Part shown: piece by piece, positions 41,042 through 50,080 of the stretch
Layout of the letters: every line of letters begins with the position of its first letter
How positions within the stretch are numbered: the stretch's first letter is position 1
NCBI RefSeq assembly: GCF_900188485.1
Contig: NZ_FZPH01000017.1
Location: 113,712-177,711 of the forward strand
DNA length: 64,000 nucleotides
DNA from: Asanoa hainanensis
GTDB lineage: Bacteria; Actinomycetota; Actinomycetes; Mycobacteriales; Micromonosporaceae
Reading direction: 5' to 3'
Notes under the pieces: model-generated
The model's database searches: none
What the model was told of the DNA's origin: nothing
The model's input: the letters and a program-made list of their open reading frames with translations, nothing else
Made by a program: the position numbers and the translations under genes

Positions 41042-43777
41042 GTGTCACCCTGGGTGCGCGTGCTCGGCCCGGTCACCGTCGAGGGTCCCGCCGGACCGGC
41101 CGCACTCGTCGGCGCCCGGCAGCGGACCCTGCTCGCCCTCCTGGCGCTCGGCGCCGGCACGGTCGTCCCCCGCTCCCGGCTGGTCGACGCGCTCTGGGGC
41201 GACGACCCGCCCCGGACGGCGGTGCGCACCCTGCACAGCCACGTCTCCCGCGTCCGCCAGGCGCTCGAGTCCTGCGGCCTGCCCGGAGTCCTGCTCACCA
41301 GGGAGCCCGGCTACCAACTGGCGCTCCCCCGCACGGACGTCGATGCCCATCGGTTCGAAGACGGCGTACGCGCTGCCCGCGCGACGATGCCCAACGAGCC
41401 CGAGCGGGCCGTGGCGCTGCTCACCGAAAGCCTGGCCTGGTGGCGCGGCGACGCCCTGGCCGACGGCGAGCCCGACGGCTGGGGACGCGCCGAGACGGAG
41501 CGACTGGCGGAGATCCGGCTCACGGCGACCGAGGACCTCTGGGACGCCACGCTGCGGTTGGGCCGCCACGCCGAGGCCGTCGCCGAGCTCGAACGCCTCG
41601 CCGCCGCCCACCCCACCCGCGAACGGCTGGTCGAGCTGCTCATGCGGGCACTCTTCCACTGTGGACGACACGTCGACGCCCTCGACCGGTTCAAGAGGCT
41701 GCGAGAGCACCTCGCCGAGGAGTTCGGCGTCGACCCGGGTGCGCGGATCACCGACCTGCACGCGGCGATCCTGCGCGGGGAGCCGCGCGGCCCGACGACG
41801 ACCGGGCTGCCGCCCCGGGTCGGGCACTTCGCCGGCCGCACCCCGGAGCTCGACGCGCTCGCGCACTGGCTCACGGACCGGACGAGCCAGCTCATGGTGG
41901 TACGCGGTCCCGCCGGCATCGGAAAGACCGCGCTGGTCGTCGAGTGGGCGCACGAGGTGGCGGAGCGCTTCCCCGGCAGCGTGGTGTTCGTCGACCTGCG
42001 CGGCCACGACCCGGACACGGCGCTGACCCCGGGCGAGGTGATCGCGCGGGTGCTCGACGGCCTCGGCGTCCCGCCCGACCGGCTGCCGGTCTCGGTCGAG
42101 CAGCGGGTCGCCCACTACCGGTCGCTGGTCCACGACCGGAGAACGCTGGTCGTGCTCGACAACGCCGGCACCGCCGACCATGTCCTGCCGCTGGTGCCCA
42201 GCTCGCCGCACAGCCGGATCCTGGTCACCAGCCGGCACCGGCTCGCCGCCGCGTCCGCGTACCACAGCGTGCGGCACGTCGAACTCGACGCGCTCGGACC
42301 GCGCGACGCCCGATCGCTGCTCGCCCAGGTGGTCGGCGGCGAACGGGTGGCGGCCGAGGCCGCCGCGACGGACCGGCTGGTCGAGCTGTGCGGCCGGATC
42401 CCGATCGCCCTGCGGGTCGCCGGCGCGCGCCTGGCCGGCCGGCCGCGCCAGCCGATCGCCGAGCTCGTGGCCGAGCTGGACCAGGGCGGGCTCGACGCGC
42501 TGGCCGTCGACGGGGACGCGCGCAGCGTGCGGGCGGTGTTCGCGAGCGCCTACGAGGCCCTGAGCGACCCGGCCGCGCGGATGTTCCGGCTGGTCGGGCT
42601 GCATCCGGGCGGCACGGTCTCGTCGTGGCTGGCCGCCGCGATCGTCGACGACACGCACGGGCGCGGCCGGCGCGGCGTCGATGAACTGGCCGCCGCGCAC
42701 CTCCTCAGCGAGGTCGCCGTCGGTCGCTACCGCTTCCACGACCTGATGCGGCGGTACGCGGTGGAATGCGCGGGCGACGACCCCGAGACGTCCCGCGCGG
42801 TCGGGCGGCTGCTCGACTGGTACCTGGCCGTGGCGTCGGCCGCCAACCGGGCGCTCGACCGGGGCCGGGACCGGGTCGAAGCCACGCCGGCGCACCCGCC
42901 CCGCGAGCTGCCGTTCGGCACCGACCCGGACGAGGTGCTCGCGTTCCTCGACGGCGAGCGCGACAACCTCGTACCCGTGGCGGCGTTCGCCCTGCGGCAC
43001 GGTCACGACCAGGTGGTCTGGCAGCTCAGCTACCTCGTCAGCGGCTACTTCGAGTCGCGCGGCTACGCCGACAGCCGGGTCGCGGTCAACCAGCTGGGGC
43101 TGGCGGCGGCGCAGCGGGCCGGCGACCCGGTCGTCGAAGGGCTGATGCGCAGCGGGCTCGGGGTGGCCCACATCGCCGCGCGGCAGTACGAGGCGGCCCT
43201 CGACCACCTCCGCGAAGCGCTGCGGCTGATGGCGGCGGCCGACGACCGGCGTGGGATCGGGCACGCGTACAACAATGTCGCGGCGGCCCTCGGCGAGCTC
43301 GGCCGGTTCGAGGAGGCGATCGGCGCCTGCCACGAGGCGTACACCGTGCATGTCGGCAACGCGCACACCCTCGGCGCGATTCTCGCGCTCAACAACCTCG
43401 GCCACCTCTATGCCCGCGTCGGGCAGCCGGACCAGAGCCTGCACCACCTGCGGCGCGGCCTGCTCCTCGCGCAGGAGGCGGACGACCGGCGCCTCGAAGC
43501 CGCGATCCAGCACGGCATCGGCGAGACGCACCGCACGACCGGGGCACTCGACGCGGCCCTGGAGGCGTTCGCGGCCGCGCTGGCGTTGCGCCGGGCGGCG
43601 GGCAACCGGCGCTACGAGGCGCGGACGTTGGTCGAGATCGGCGCGACCCTGATCGACGCCGGGCGCGACGCCGAGGCCGGCAAGCCGCTGGACGAGGCGG
43701 TGGCCATCGCGGACGACCTCGCCGACGAGCACACCGCCGACCGCGCCCGCGCGCAGCTTCGCCGCCGCTCACTCTGA
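41042..43777 (+). CDS. SARP/AfsR-type transcriptional regulator with NB-ARC and TPR domains
   Basis: 911 residues from GTG at 41042, near the conserved VRVLGPVTVEG opening. Winged helix ~5-95 (SRLVDALWGDDPPRTAVRTLHSHVSRVRQAL), BTAD ~97-245, NB-ARC from ~262 with Walker A GPAGIGKT at 289-296 and LVVLDNAG as Walker B, and TPR units in the C-terminal ~250 residues (YNNVAAALGELGRFEEAI, NNLGHLYARVGQPDQSLHHL). It is the second SARP in the window and shares little detail with the first beyond domain order. Targets unknown. Confidence 0.88.
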   Translation: MSPWVRVLGPVTVEGPAGPAALVGARQRTLLALLALGAGTVVPRSRLVDALWGDDPPRTAVRTLHSHVSRVRQALESCGLPGVLLTREPGYQLALPRTDVDAHRFEDGVRAARATMPNEPERAVALLTESLAWWRGDALADGEPDGWGRAETERLAEIRLTATEDLWDATLRLGRHAEAVAELERLAAAHPTRERLVELLMRALFHCGRHVDALDRFKRLREHLAEEFGVDPGARITDLHAAILRGEPRGPTTTGLPPRVGHFAGRTPELDALAHWLTDRTSQLMVVRGPAGIGKTALVVEWAHEVAERFPGSVVFVDLRGHDPDTALTPGEVIARVLDGLGVPPDRLPVSVEQRVAHYRSLVHDRRTLVVLDNAGTADHVLPLVPSSPHSRILVTSRHRLAAASAYHSVRHVELDALGPRDARSLLAQVVGGERVAAEAAATDRLVELCGRIPIALRVAGARLAGRPRQPIAELVAELDQGGLDALAVDGDARSVRAVFASAYEALSDPAARMFRLVGLHPGGTVSSWLAAAIVDDTHGRGRRGVDELAAAHLLSEVAVGRYRFHDLMRRYAVECAGDDPETSRAVGRLLDWYLAVASAANRALDRGRDRVEATPAHPPRELPFGTDPDEVLAFLDGERDNLVPVAAFALRHGHDQVVWQLSYLVSGYFESRGYADSRVAVNQLGLAAAQRAGDPVVEGLMRSGLGVAHIAARQYEAALDHLREALRLMAAADDRRGIGHAYNNVAAALGELGRFEEAIGACHEAYTVHVGNAHTLGAILALNNLGHLYARVGQPDQSLHHLRRGLLLAQEADDRRLEAAIQHGIGETHRTTGALDAALEAFAAALALRRAAGNRRYEARTLVEIGATLIDAGRDAEAGKPLDEAVAIADDLADEHTADRARAQLRRRSL

Positions 43778-44272
43778 GCAGTGCAGGCGAGAGCCGATCT
43801 TGGGCGAGAGCACGATCCCGAAGTCGTCATTGAGGATCTTCCCTGCGCCGACGCACTTGTCGATCACCGCGCCGTGTTCGGCCGGCGGCTTGATCCAGAC
43901 GGCGAAGATCTCGTCGTGCTCGGCCCAGTTGTCGGGCCGGACCTGCACGGTGATCCGCTTCGGCTCCAGGTCGCCCTCACCGAACCGAATGGCGCCGATC
44001 CGCGGCACCAGGTCGAGCCAGTCGGTGCTGTCGATCGGACTGACCTCGAACGGCACCACCACGGGTACGCCGCAGCCGCTGCTCGTCACCTGGAACACGA
44101 ACTCGGTCCATTCCCTGGCCGGGGTGTCGCCCTCGGGAGCGCTGACGTCGTCGACCGACAGATGCCGCGGCCCGGAGCAACCGGGCTTTTCGGGCAGACC
44201 CGGCTGAGCCTGAACGAGCGACGCCACCAGGCCCACCGCGATCGCGGCCACCACAGCCTTGCCCATCACCAT
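43769..44272 (-). CDS. Secreted Calx-beta-like protein
   Basis: 167 residues with a signal peptide (KAVVAAIAVGLVASLVQAQ). The mature part has VDDVSAPEGD...EFVFQVTSSGCG, then GEGDLEPKRITVQVRPDNWAEHDEIFAVWI and GKILNDDFG, the strand order of a Calx-beta motif, often found in cell-surface adhesion proteins. Four Cys suggest two disulfides. A second ATG six bases in is possible. The end overlaps the convergent SARP gene by nine bases. Confidence 0.75.
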   Translation of the reverse strand: MVMGKAVVAAIAVGLVASLVQAQPGLPEKPGCSGPRHLSVDDVSAPEGDTPAREWTEFVFQVTSSGCGVPVVVPFEVSPIDSTDWLDLVPRIGAIRFGEGDLEPKRITVQVRPDNWAEHDEIFAVWIKPPAEHGAVIDKCVGAGKILNDDFGIVLSPKIGSRLHCSE

Positions 44273-44329
44273 CGCCTCCTAGGTCGAGGCCCTCTTTCTA
44301 GGCGGCAGCTGTTGTGGAACTGTTGTGGC

Positions 44330-45478
44330 TCACCAGTCGCGGGTGTCGTCGAACCATTCCTCGGCCAGCTCGGCGGGCACCTGGAGGCGCTCGGCCAACG
44401 CCGCGTAGACGACCCACGCGTGTTCGCGCAGGATCGTGTCGATCAGCTCGTACTCCTCGTCGAGGGCGTTGAGCCGAGCGACGAACCCGCGGAGCGCACA
44501 CTCGAGGGACGCCATCCGATCGGGTGCGTCCGGCGCGACCGACTCGGCCACGCGCACCAACTCCTCGTACGCCTCACAGGCCGCGCGGGCGAACGGCTCG
44601 GACTCGTCGACCCAGTCCTGGAGCGGGTTGTGGAGAAACCGCGCCAGCCACTCCTGCGACTTCGCGCCCGTGACGGACAACTCGACCGGGCCGCCGCCGC
44701 TCGCGAAGCGGGCCTGGAGCGCCCGGACGATCGTGTCCCTGGTCCCGTGCAGTTCCAGCTCACGCAGGGCCGGCAGGTCCGGCAGCGTCGCCGGGTCCAG
44801 GCCGTACGCGTCGCCCAGCTGGAGCCGGCGCAGCCGCTCGTGCCGGCCGAGCTCGTCGAGGTCCGACACCACACCGGGCGCTGCGTCGAGGGTCAGCCGC
44901 AGGTCCCGCAAGTTCGTCAGACTGGACAGGGCCCGCATCGACACCCCCGCGCCGGCCCACAACCACAGGGTCGGGACCCGGGCCAAACCGTCCGGTATCG
45001 AGAGCGCACCGTCGTAGCAGAACCACCGCAGGTCCAGCCGCTCCCCCTGCTCCGGTGCCTCGACGCGGAGTGCGGCCGGTGGGCGGCGAACCAGCAGCGT
45101 CCTGGTCAACCCGGACAGGCGGACGCTGTCGAGCCCGGTGCCCGACAACCGCACGGTGTCGAGCCTGGTGCTGCTGAGGTCGAGTCGACCGATCGCGTCG
45201 TGCCACTCCAGGAAGCGGATGTCGTGGATGGTGAGCGCCGCGACGAGCCCGCGGTCGGGACCCGACCACGTCATCGTGCGCAGCGCGGGCAACGCCGACA
45301 GCTGCGACCAGTCGACCCGACCCTCGGCCGGCACCAGCCCACCAGCGGTGAGGTTCAGCGCGACGACCGATCGGGGCACGCGACGCGGACCGGCACCGAA
45401 GTCGACCTCCACCTTGTCGTCCCTGCGAACGCCGGCGAGGGGACCGGAAACTGTCGAAACCTCGGGCCACCGGGACAT
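44330..45478 (-). CDS. Leucine-rich-repeat-like protein
   Basis: 382 residues. Irregular LRR-like units occupy residues ~45-270 (SALPALRTMTWSG, LTNLRDLRLTLDA, RHERLRRLQLGDAYGLD, LPALRELELHG). An acidic helical C-terminal part follows. No signal peptide, so it is cytoplasmic. The start lies one base after the stop of the deacetylase-glycosyltransferase gene, so it is probably the last gene of that operon. Function unknown. Confidence 0.65.
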   Translation of the reverse strand: MSRWPEVSTVSGPLAGVRRDDKVEVDFGAGPRRVPRSVVALNLTAGGLVPAEGRVDWSQLSALPALRTMTWSGPDRGLVAALTIHDIRFLEWHDAIGRLDLSSTRLDTVRLSGTGLDSVRLSGLTRTLLVRRPPAALRVEAPEQGERLDLRWFCYDGALSIPDGLARVPTLWLWAGAGVSMRALSSLTNLRDLRLTLDAAPGVVSDLDELGRHERLRRLQLGDAYGLDPATLPDLPALRELELHGTRDTIVRALQARFASGGGPVELSVTGAKSQEWLARFLHNPLQDWVDESEPFARAACEAYEELVRVAESVAPDAPDRMASLECALRGFVARLNALDEEYELIDTILREHAWVVYAALAERLQVPAELAEEWFDDTRDW

Positions 45479-45479
45479 G

Positions 45480-47588
45480 CTAGGGGCGGCCGTGGTCCGA
45501 CGCGAGTGCGGCTGCCGCGCCCGTGCGGGCCATCCGGTGCCAGCGCAACCGGCTGCCGAGCACGGCGGTGACCGCGGCCTGCACCACCACCAGGTACATG
45601 ATCTGGCGGTAGAGCACCTGCTGCAACGGCAGGCTCCACAGTGGCCGGAGCGACTCGCCGTCCAGGCGCAGCGCGTACCCGGCGGTCACCGCCTGCAGCA
45701 ACAGCAACAGCAACCAGCCTGCGGCGAGCTGGTACGCCGGCAGGAACAGCAGCCCGTAGACGGCGAAGACGTCGACGGCCGGCGCGGCCAACGGCAGCAG
45801 GACCTGGAAGACGACGAGGTACGGAAGGGCACGCCGACCGAGCCGCCCGCCGGCACCGCGTTCGCGCAGCGCCGCCCGGTGCTTCCACATCGCCTGCATC
45901 GTGCCGTAGCCCCAGCGGTAGCGCTGGCGCCACAGTTGGCGCAGGGTCGCCGGTGCCTCGGTCCAGGCGATGGCCCGCTCGGCGTACGCGATCTCCCAAC
46001 CGGCCCGGTGCAACGCCAGGGTGAGGTCGGTGTCCTCGGCGAGCGTGTCGCCGGGCACGCCGCCGGCGTCGCGCAGTGCGGCCCGACGGAATGCGCCGAC
46101 CGCGCCGGGGATGGTCGGCATGCAGCGCAGCACCGCGTACATCCGGCGATCGAGGTTGAAGCCGATCACGTATTCGAGATGCTGCCAGCGGCCGAGCAGG
46201 CGCCGCCGGTTGGCGACCTTGGCGTTGCCGGAGACGGCGCCGACCCGAGGGTCCGCGAACGGCTGCACGAGCCGGTGGATGGTGTCGGGCTGGAACACGG
46301 TGTCGCCGTCGACGAGCACCAGCAGGTCGGCCCGCGCGTACCCGATGCCGGTGTTGAGCGCCGCGGGCTTGCCGGCGTTGCGCTGCCGCACCACCCGCAC
46401 GCCCGGCAGGCCGAGGCGCTCGACGATGTCGGCCGTGCCGTCGGTGGAGCCGTCGTCGACGACGATCACCTCGACCGACGGATGGTCGCCGCCGACCAGC
46501 GAAAGCACGGTCGCCCGGATGTTGGCGGCCTCGTTGAACGCCGGGACGATGACCGAGACCGGCGACCACACGGCGCGGCTGGGCGGGTGCCGGCGCCGGG
46601 CGTGCCACCACGCGCAACCGGCCTGGAACGCGAGCCGGCCCAGGCCGAGCACCAGGGCCACCGCCAGCAGCCAGGTCATCACGGTGGACAGCCCCGAGCC
46701 GAGCGCCTGGAACCAGCGCAACGCGGTGCCGCGGAGCCGGTCCCCCGTCGACGCGGCCGACGCGGGTGTGCCGAGGGCGGCCGACACGGTGGTGAACGTG
46801 TAGCCCCGATCCTGCAGCAGCGGGATCAGCCGGTCGAGCGCCGCGACGGTCTGGGACCGGTCGCCGCCGCCGTCGTGCATGAGCAGCACGGCACCGGCCC
46901 CGTCCGCGGGCGTGCCCGCGCGCACGATCGCGTCGACGCCGGGCCGCCGCCAGTCGTTGGTGTCGAGGTCGGCGAGCACCGCGATCTGGCCCTGGTCGGT
47001 GACGTCACGCAGGGCGGCGAGGTCACGGGAGCCGACGTCGCCGGGGCGCGACGAGAACGGAGGCCGGAACAGGACGACCTGGCGACCGGTCGCGCCCGCG
47101 ATGGCGTTGCGGGTCAGGGAGAGCTCCAGTCGTCGCCGCCACGGTGCGGCCGAGCTGAGGTCCGCGTGGGTGAAGGTGTGTGAGCCGAGGTCGTGCCCCT
47201 CGGCCACGATCCGCCGGGCCAGAGCCGGATCCGCGTCGACCCGGGAGCCGACGGCGAAGAACGTGGCCGGCACCTGGTGCCTGCGCAGCACGTCGAGCAC
47301 CTGCGGTGTCCATCGTGGATCCGGTCCGTCGTCGAAGGTCAGCGCGATGGTCCGGGGCGGCAGCGCCCTGGTCGTCAGGCCGCCGGGGTCGCTCCGGACG
47401 AACGGCCAGGACAGCGGGGTCGGCACCTGCGTGACGGGTCCGGCCCGGCCGGACCCACCGCCGCCGCCACGCGCGTAGCCGTTGAACGCGAGGCCGGCCA
47501 ACAGGACGAGCAGCCCCAGCGCGAACAGCACCCAGTGGGCGCGGGGATCGCGCCGCGAAACGTGTCGCGGCCGGTATCCGTCGGGCAT
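45480..47588 (-). CDS. Fused polysaccharide deacetylase and family 2 glycosyltransferase
   Basis: 702 residues. An N-terminal helix, then a NodB deacetylase domain (~75-265) with TFDDGPD, SHTFTH and RPPFS metal and base motifs and LMHDGGG. Next comes a membrane helix, then a processive GT2 domain (~335-570) with VVDDGSTDG, LVDGDT, AEDTDLTL and QRYRWGYG, and finally three or more helices. Such fusions probably make and partly deacetylate a beta-linked hexosamine polymer at the membrane. The TGATG overlap with the upstream gene shows coupling. Confidence 0.93.
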   Translation of the reverse strand: MPDGYRPRHVSRRDPRAHWVLFALGLLVLLAGLAFNGYARGGGGGSGRAGPVTQVPTPLSWPFVRSDPGGLTTRALPPRTIALTFDDGPDPRWTPQVLDVLRRHQVPATFFAVGSRVDADPALARRIVAEGHDLGSHTFTHADLSSAAPWRRRLELSLTRNAIAGATGRQVVLFRPPFSSRPGDVGSRDLAALRDVTDQGQIAVLADLDTNDWRRPGVDAIVRAGTPADGAGAVLLMHDGGGDRSQTVAALDRLIPLLQDRGYTFTTVSAALGTPASAASTGDRLRGTALRWFQALGSGLSTVMTWLLAVALVLGLGRLAFQAGCAWWHARRRHPPSRAVWSPVSVIVPAFNEAANIRATVLSLVGGDHPSVEVIVVDDGSTDGTADIVERLGLPGVRVVRQRNAGKPAALNTGIGYARADLLVLVDGDTVFQPDTIHRLVQPFADPRVGAVSGNAKVANRRRLLGRWQHLEYVIGFNLDRRMYAVLRCMPTIPGAVGAFRRAALRDAGGVPGDTLAEDTDLTLALHRAGWEIAYAERAIAWTEAPATLRQLWRQRYRWGYGTMQAMWKHRAALRERGAGGRLGRRALPYLVVFQVLLPLAAPAVDVFAVYGLLFLPAYQLAAGWLLLLLLQAVTAGYALRLDGESLRPLWSLPLQQVLYRQIMYLVVVQAAVTAVLGSRLRWHRMARTGAAAALASDHGRP

Positions 47589-47977
47589 CAGTCGGCTTTG
47601 GGTTGTGGGTGGCTGGGCTTGGCGGTCGGCCGGTTGCCGCGCCCGTTGCCCCGGCCCGGTCGATCCGTCGTCGCGGCGGGTGCGGCGGTGGCGTTCGCTG
47701 GGGCGGTTGGCGTGGAGGTGGTGCGGGCCCCGTCGGTGCCGGGCTGGGTGGTCGGGCGGGAAGCTGGCGGGGCTGGCGTCGGCGCCGGGCCGATCACCGC
47801 GCTGTCCGGCCCGGTCGGCCCGTCGGTCCACCCGCGCAGCGGCAGCGGCGCTCCCGTGAACAAGCCCGCGGCGAGCAGGCCGAGGGCGCCGACGAGCAGG
47901 GCCGCGGCGGTCACCGACACCCAGGTGAGGACGCGGCGGCGCCGCCCGGTCCCGTCCACGAAGATGTCGGCGCTCAC
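47588..47977 (-). CDS. Small membrane-anchored Pro/Thr-rich protein
   Basis: 129 residues. A short cytoplasmic N-terminus with RRRR, one helix (VLTWVSVTAAALLVGALGLLAAGLF), then an extended external tail of Pro, Thr and Ala (APTPAPPASRPTTQPGTDG) ending GRGNRPTAKPSHPQPKAD. Low complexity, perhaps cell-wall-spanning. It lies between the sigma/anti-sigma pair and the polysaccharide enzyme, overlapping both neighbours, so it is a fixed member of this operon. Confidence 0.7.
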   Translation of the reverse strand: MSADIFVDGTGRRRRVLTWVSVTAAALLVGALGLLAAGLFTGAPLPLRGWTDGPTGPDSAVIGPAPTPAPPASRPTTQPGTDGARTTSTPTAPANATAAPAATTDRPGRGNGRGNRPTAKPSHPQPKAD

Positions 47978-48492
47978 CGTCCGTTACCTCCGGGGTTCGG
48001 GCTTTTGCCGTTCTTCCGACCGGGGGTGGGGTGGGCCGTGTTCCCGCGCGGGTGTGGCGAACGGGCATGCTCGTTCGGCCCCTTGCTCTTCCCGATCGCC
48101 GGCGGCGCCGTGGGCGGGCCGGGCGATGGCTGCTGTCGAGCGCCGGTGGGGGCGTCCACCGGCCGGGGCGGCACGGCCGGAGCAGGCCGCGGTGTGTCGC
48201 GCACCGGCAGCGGCAGCGTGCCCGTCGCGCTGGCGACCGCCAGGCCCGAGCCGGTCAGCAGCGCACCGACCACGGCGACCTTGACCGCCAGCACCCGGGA
48301 CAGCGTGCGCCGCTTCCGGACCGACCCCGGGGCGCCGCCACCGGCGCGGAACATGGCCGCCGCCTGCTGCTCGCCGAGCAGCTCGTGCGGAGCGGCCGGC
48401 CCGCGCGCGTGGGCCAGCAGTCGACCCAGCGGCGTGTCGGCGTCGGCACCGTCGATCAGGCGCTCCGCGGCCCGGCGATCCGGCCAGGTCAT
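47974..48492 (-). CDS. Anti-sigma-like single-pass membrane protein
   Basis: 172 residues. The cytoplasmic half (MTWPDRRAAERLIDGADADTPLGRLLAHARG) has the length of a small sigma-binding domain, though no zinc HxxxCxxC is present. A helix (VLAVKVAVVGALLTGSGLAVAS) and a basic, Pro/Gly-rich external tail follow. It overlaps the sigma gene by ATGA, the usual arrangement of an ECF sigma and its membrane regulator. Confidence 0.65.
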   Translation of the reverse strand: MTWPDRRAAERLIDGADADTPLGRLLAHARGPAAPHELLGEQQAAAMFRAGGGAPGSVRKRRTLSRVLAVKVAVVGALLTGSGLAVASATGTLPLPVRDTPRPAPAVPPRPVDAPTGARQQPSPGPPTAPPAIGKSKGPNEHARSPHPRGNTAHPTPGRKNGKSPNPGGNGR

Positions 48493-49049
48493 GCCGGCTC
48501 CTCCGGCAGCATGCTGGCCAGCCGGCGCAGGCCGCGGTAGGCGGCGGTGCGCACCGCGCCGGGCCGCTTGCCGAGAATCCGCCCGACCGTCTCCGCGTCG
48601 AGTCCCATCACGACCCGCAGCAGCACCGCCTCCGCCTGCTGCGCGGGCAGCGACGCGACCAGGGCGATCGCGGCGCCGGTGGCGACCGCGTCGGCCGCCT
48701 CGGACTCCGTGTCGGCGCCGCTGGCCAGGTCGGCGAGCGTCTCGACCGGGACCGCGAGGCTGGGGCGCCGGCGCAGGCGCCGGACGTGGTCCATCGCGCG
48801 GTGTCGGGCGATCGTCGCGGTCCAGGCCCGGAAGTTGGCGTAGTCGCCGGAGAACCGGGGCAGGTCGCGGCACACCTGCAGCCACGTCTCGGACGCGACG
48901 TCCTCGGCGTCCTCGCCGATCAGGCCGCGCAGGTAGCGCAACAGGGCGGGCTGCACCTCCCGGAACAACTCCCGGAAGGCGCGCTCGTCACCGCCCTGCG
49001 CGGCGGCCACGGCGCCGGAAAGGTCGACGGGCGCGGCCGGCTCGACCAT
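48489..49049 (-). CDS. ECF RNA polymerase sigma factor
   Basis: 186 residues from ATG at 49049 (a GTG nine bases earlier is possible). Region 2: DERAFRELFREVQPALLRYLRGLIGEDAEDVASETWLQVCRDL, with FRAWTATIARHRAMDHVRR. Region 4: IALVASLPAQQAEAVLLRVV and AETVGRILGKRPGAVRTAAYRGLRRL. Intact and standing first in a coupled operon that ends with a polysaccharide synthase, so it probably drives that surface polymer in response to envelope stress. Confidence 0.92.
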   Translation of the reverse strand: MVEPAAPVDLSGAVAAAQGGDERAFRELFREVQPALLRYLRGLIGEDAEDVASETWLQVCRDLPRFSGDYANFRAWTATIARHRAMDHVRRLRRRPSLAVPVETLADLASGADTESEAADAVATGAAIALVASLPAQQAEAVLLRVVMGLDAETVGRILGKRPGAVRTAAYRGLRRLASMLPEEPA

Positions 49050-49249
49050 CAGCTCCACGCGCGTGCCCTGGTGTGCTGCTTCACGGGAAGGAGAGCGCCA
49101 CCACCTGCGGGAATGTCACACGCCGCGCGGAGTGACCGGCCACGCACCCGCAGCCATCAGCGGCCCGGCAGCCACACGAACGTACGGCCGCCATAACATC
49201 TTCACGTTCTTGACCCGTCGTAGCGTCGCGAGCACCTTGGAGGAATAGC

Positions 49250-50080
49250 GTGCGAAAAGCCGCACTCGGGTTCATCGTGGCGGCGCTGGTGAGCGCGCTT
49301 GGCCTGTCGTCCTGCGCCGACCCGGCCCGCACCGCCTCGGTGGACACCTCGGCGGACACCTCGGCGACGGTCGACGCCACCGCGCCGGCCTCGGTCGGGC
49401 TCGGCCGGTCCCGCACGCCGTCGCCGCTGCCGGCGGTGAAGGCGACCAAGAAGCCGGCCCCACCGAGCAATCTCGCGTCCCGGTTACGCACCCTTCCGGC
49501 GAGCACCCGCCAGGTGGTCATCGTCTACAGCAGCGGGTACGGCACCAGCTACGCGTCCCTGGAGACGTTCGAGAAGACCGACGGCGCGTGGCGGTCCAAG
49601 TTCGGCAAGATGAACGCGCGGATCGGCTCCAAGGGATTCACCGACAACCACAAGGAAGGCGTCGCCACCACACCGACGGGCGTCTACAGCTTTGGATCCA
49701 CAATGTACGGTGTGCGGGCGAACCCCGGCGTCAAATACAAATACCACAAGCTGGTGACCGACGACTGGTGGAACGAGAACCCGGACTCGGCCGCGTACAA
49801 CAGCTTCGAGCACGGCGGCGACCCGGGTGGTTTCAGCGAGGCGTTGTGGGAGGAGGTGCCGCAGTACAACTACTTCGCGGTCATCAACTACAACATCCCG
49901 GTGAAGGTGGCCAACCCGGCCCGCGGCAGCGGCATCTTCCTGCACGTCGCGGGCAGCGGCGCCACGGCCGGCTGCGTCTCCCTGACCCAGACCAACCTTC
50001 TGCGCGTCCTTGAGTGGTTGGATCCGGCCGCCAACCCGCGCATCGTGATGGCGCCGAGCCAGAACCTCGACCGCTACTGA
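49250..50080 (+). CDS. Lipoprotein-like L,D-transpeptidase family protein
   Basis: 276 residues from GTG, with GGAGG six bases upstream. Signal with lipobox-like LGLSSCAD, then a Thr/Ser/Ala-rich linker to ~85. The catalytic segment GSGIFLHVAGSGATAGCVSL carries the YkuD-type His and Cys (H...GC-S/T-R-like; the usual Arg is replaced by Leu-Thr). The upstream half is longer than in standard L,D-TPases and contains Tyr/Trp-rich NYFAVINYN. Likely acts on peptidoglycan at the wall. Confidence 0.8.
   Translation: MRKAALGFIVAALVSALGLSSCADPARTASVDTSADTSATVDATAPASVGLGRSRTPSPLPAVKATKKPAPPSNLASRLRTLPASTRQVVIVYSSGYGTSYASLETFEKTDGAWRSKFGKMNARIGSKGFTDNHKEGVATTPTGVYSFGSTMYGVRANPGVKYKYHKLVTDDWWNENPDSAAYNSFEHGGDPGGFSEALWEEVPQYNYFAVINYNIPVKVANPARGSGIFLHVAGSGATAGCVSLTQTNLLRVLEWLDPAANPRIVMAPSQNLDRY

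Noticed and set aside
41045..43732. An 895-codon minus-strand open frame opposite the second SARP gene
   Set aside because: Composition is typical of a mirror frame, and the sense frame has clear DNA-binding, ATPase and TPR motifs.
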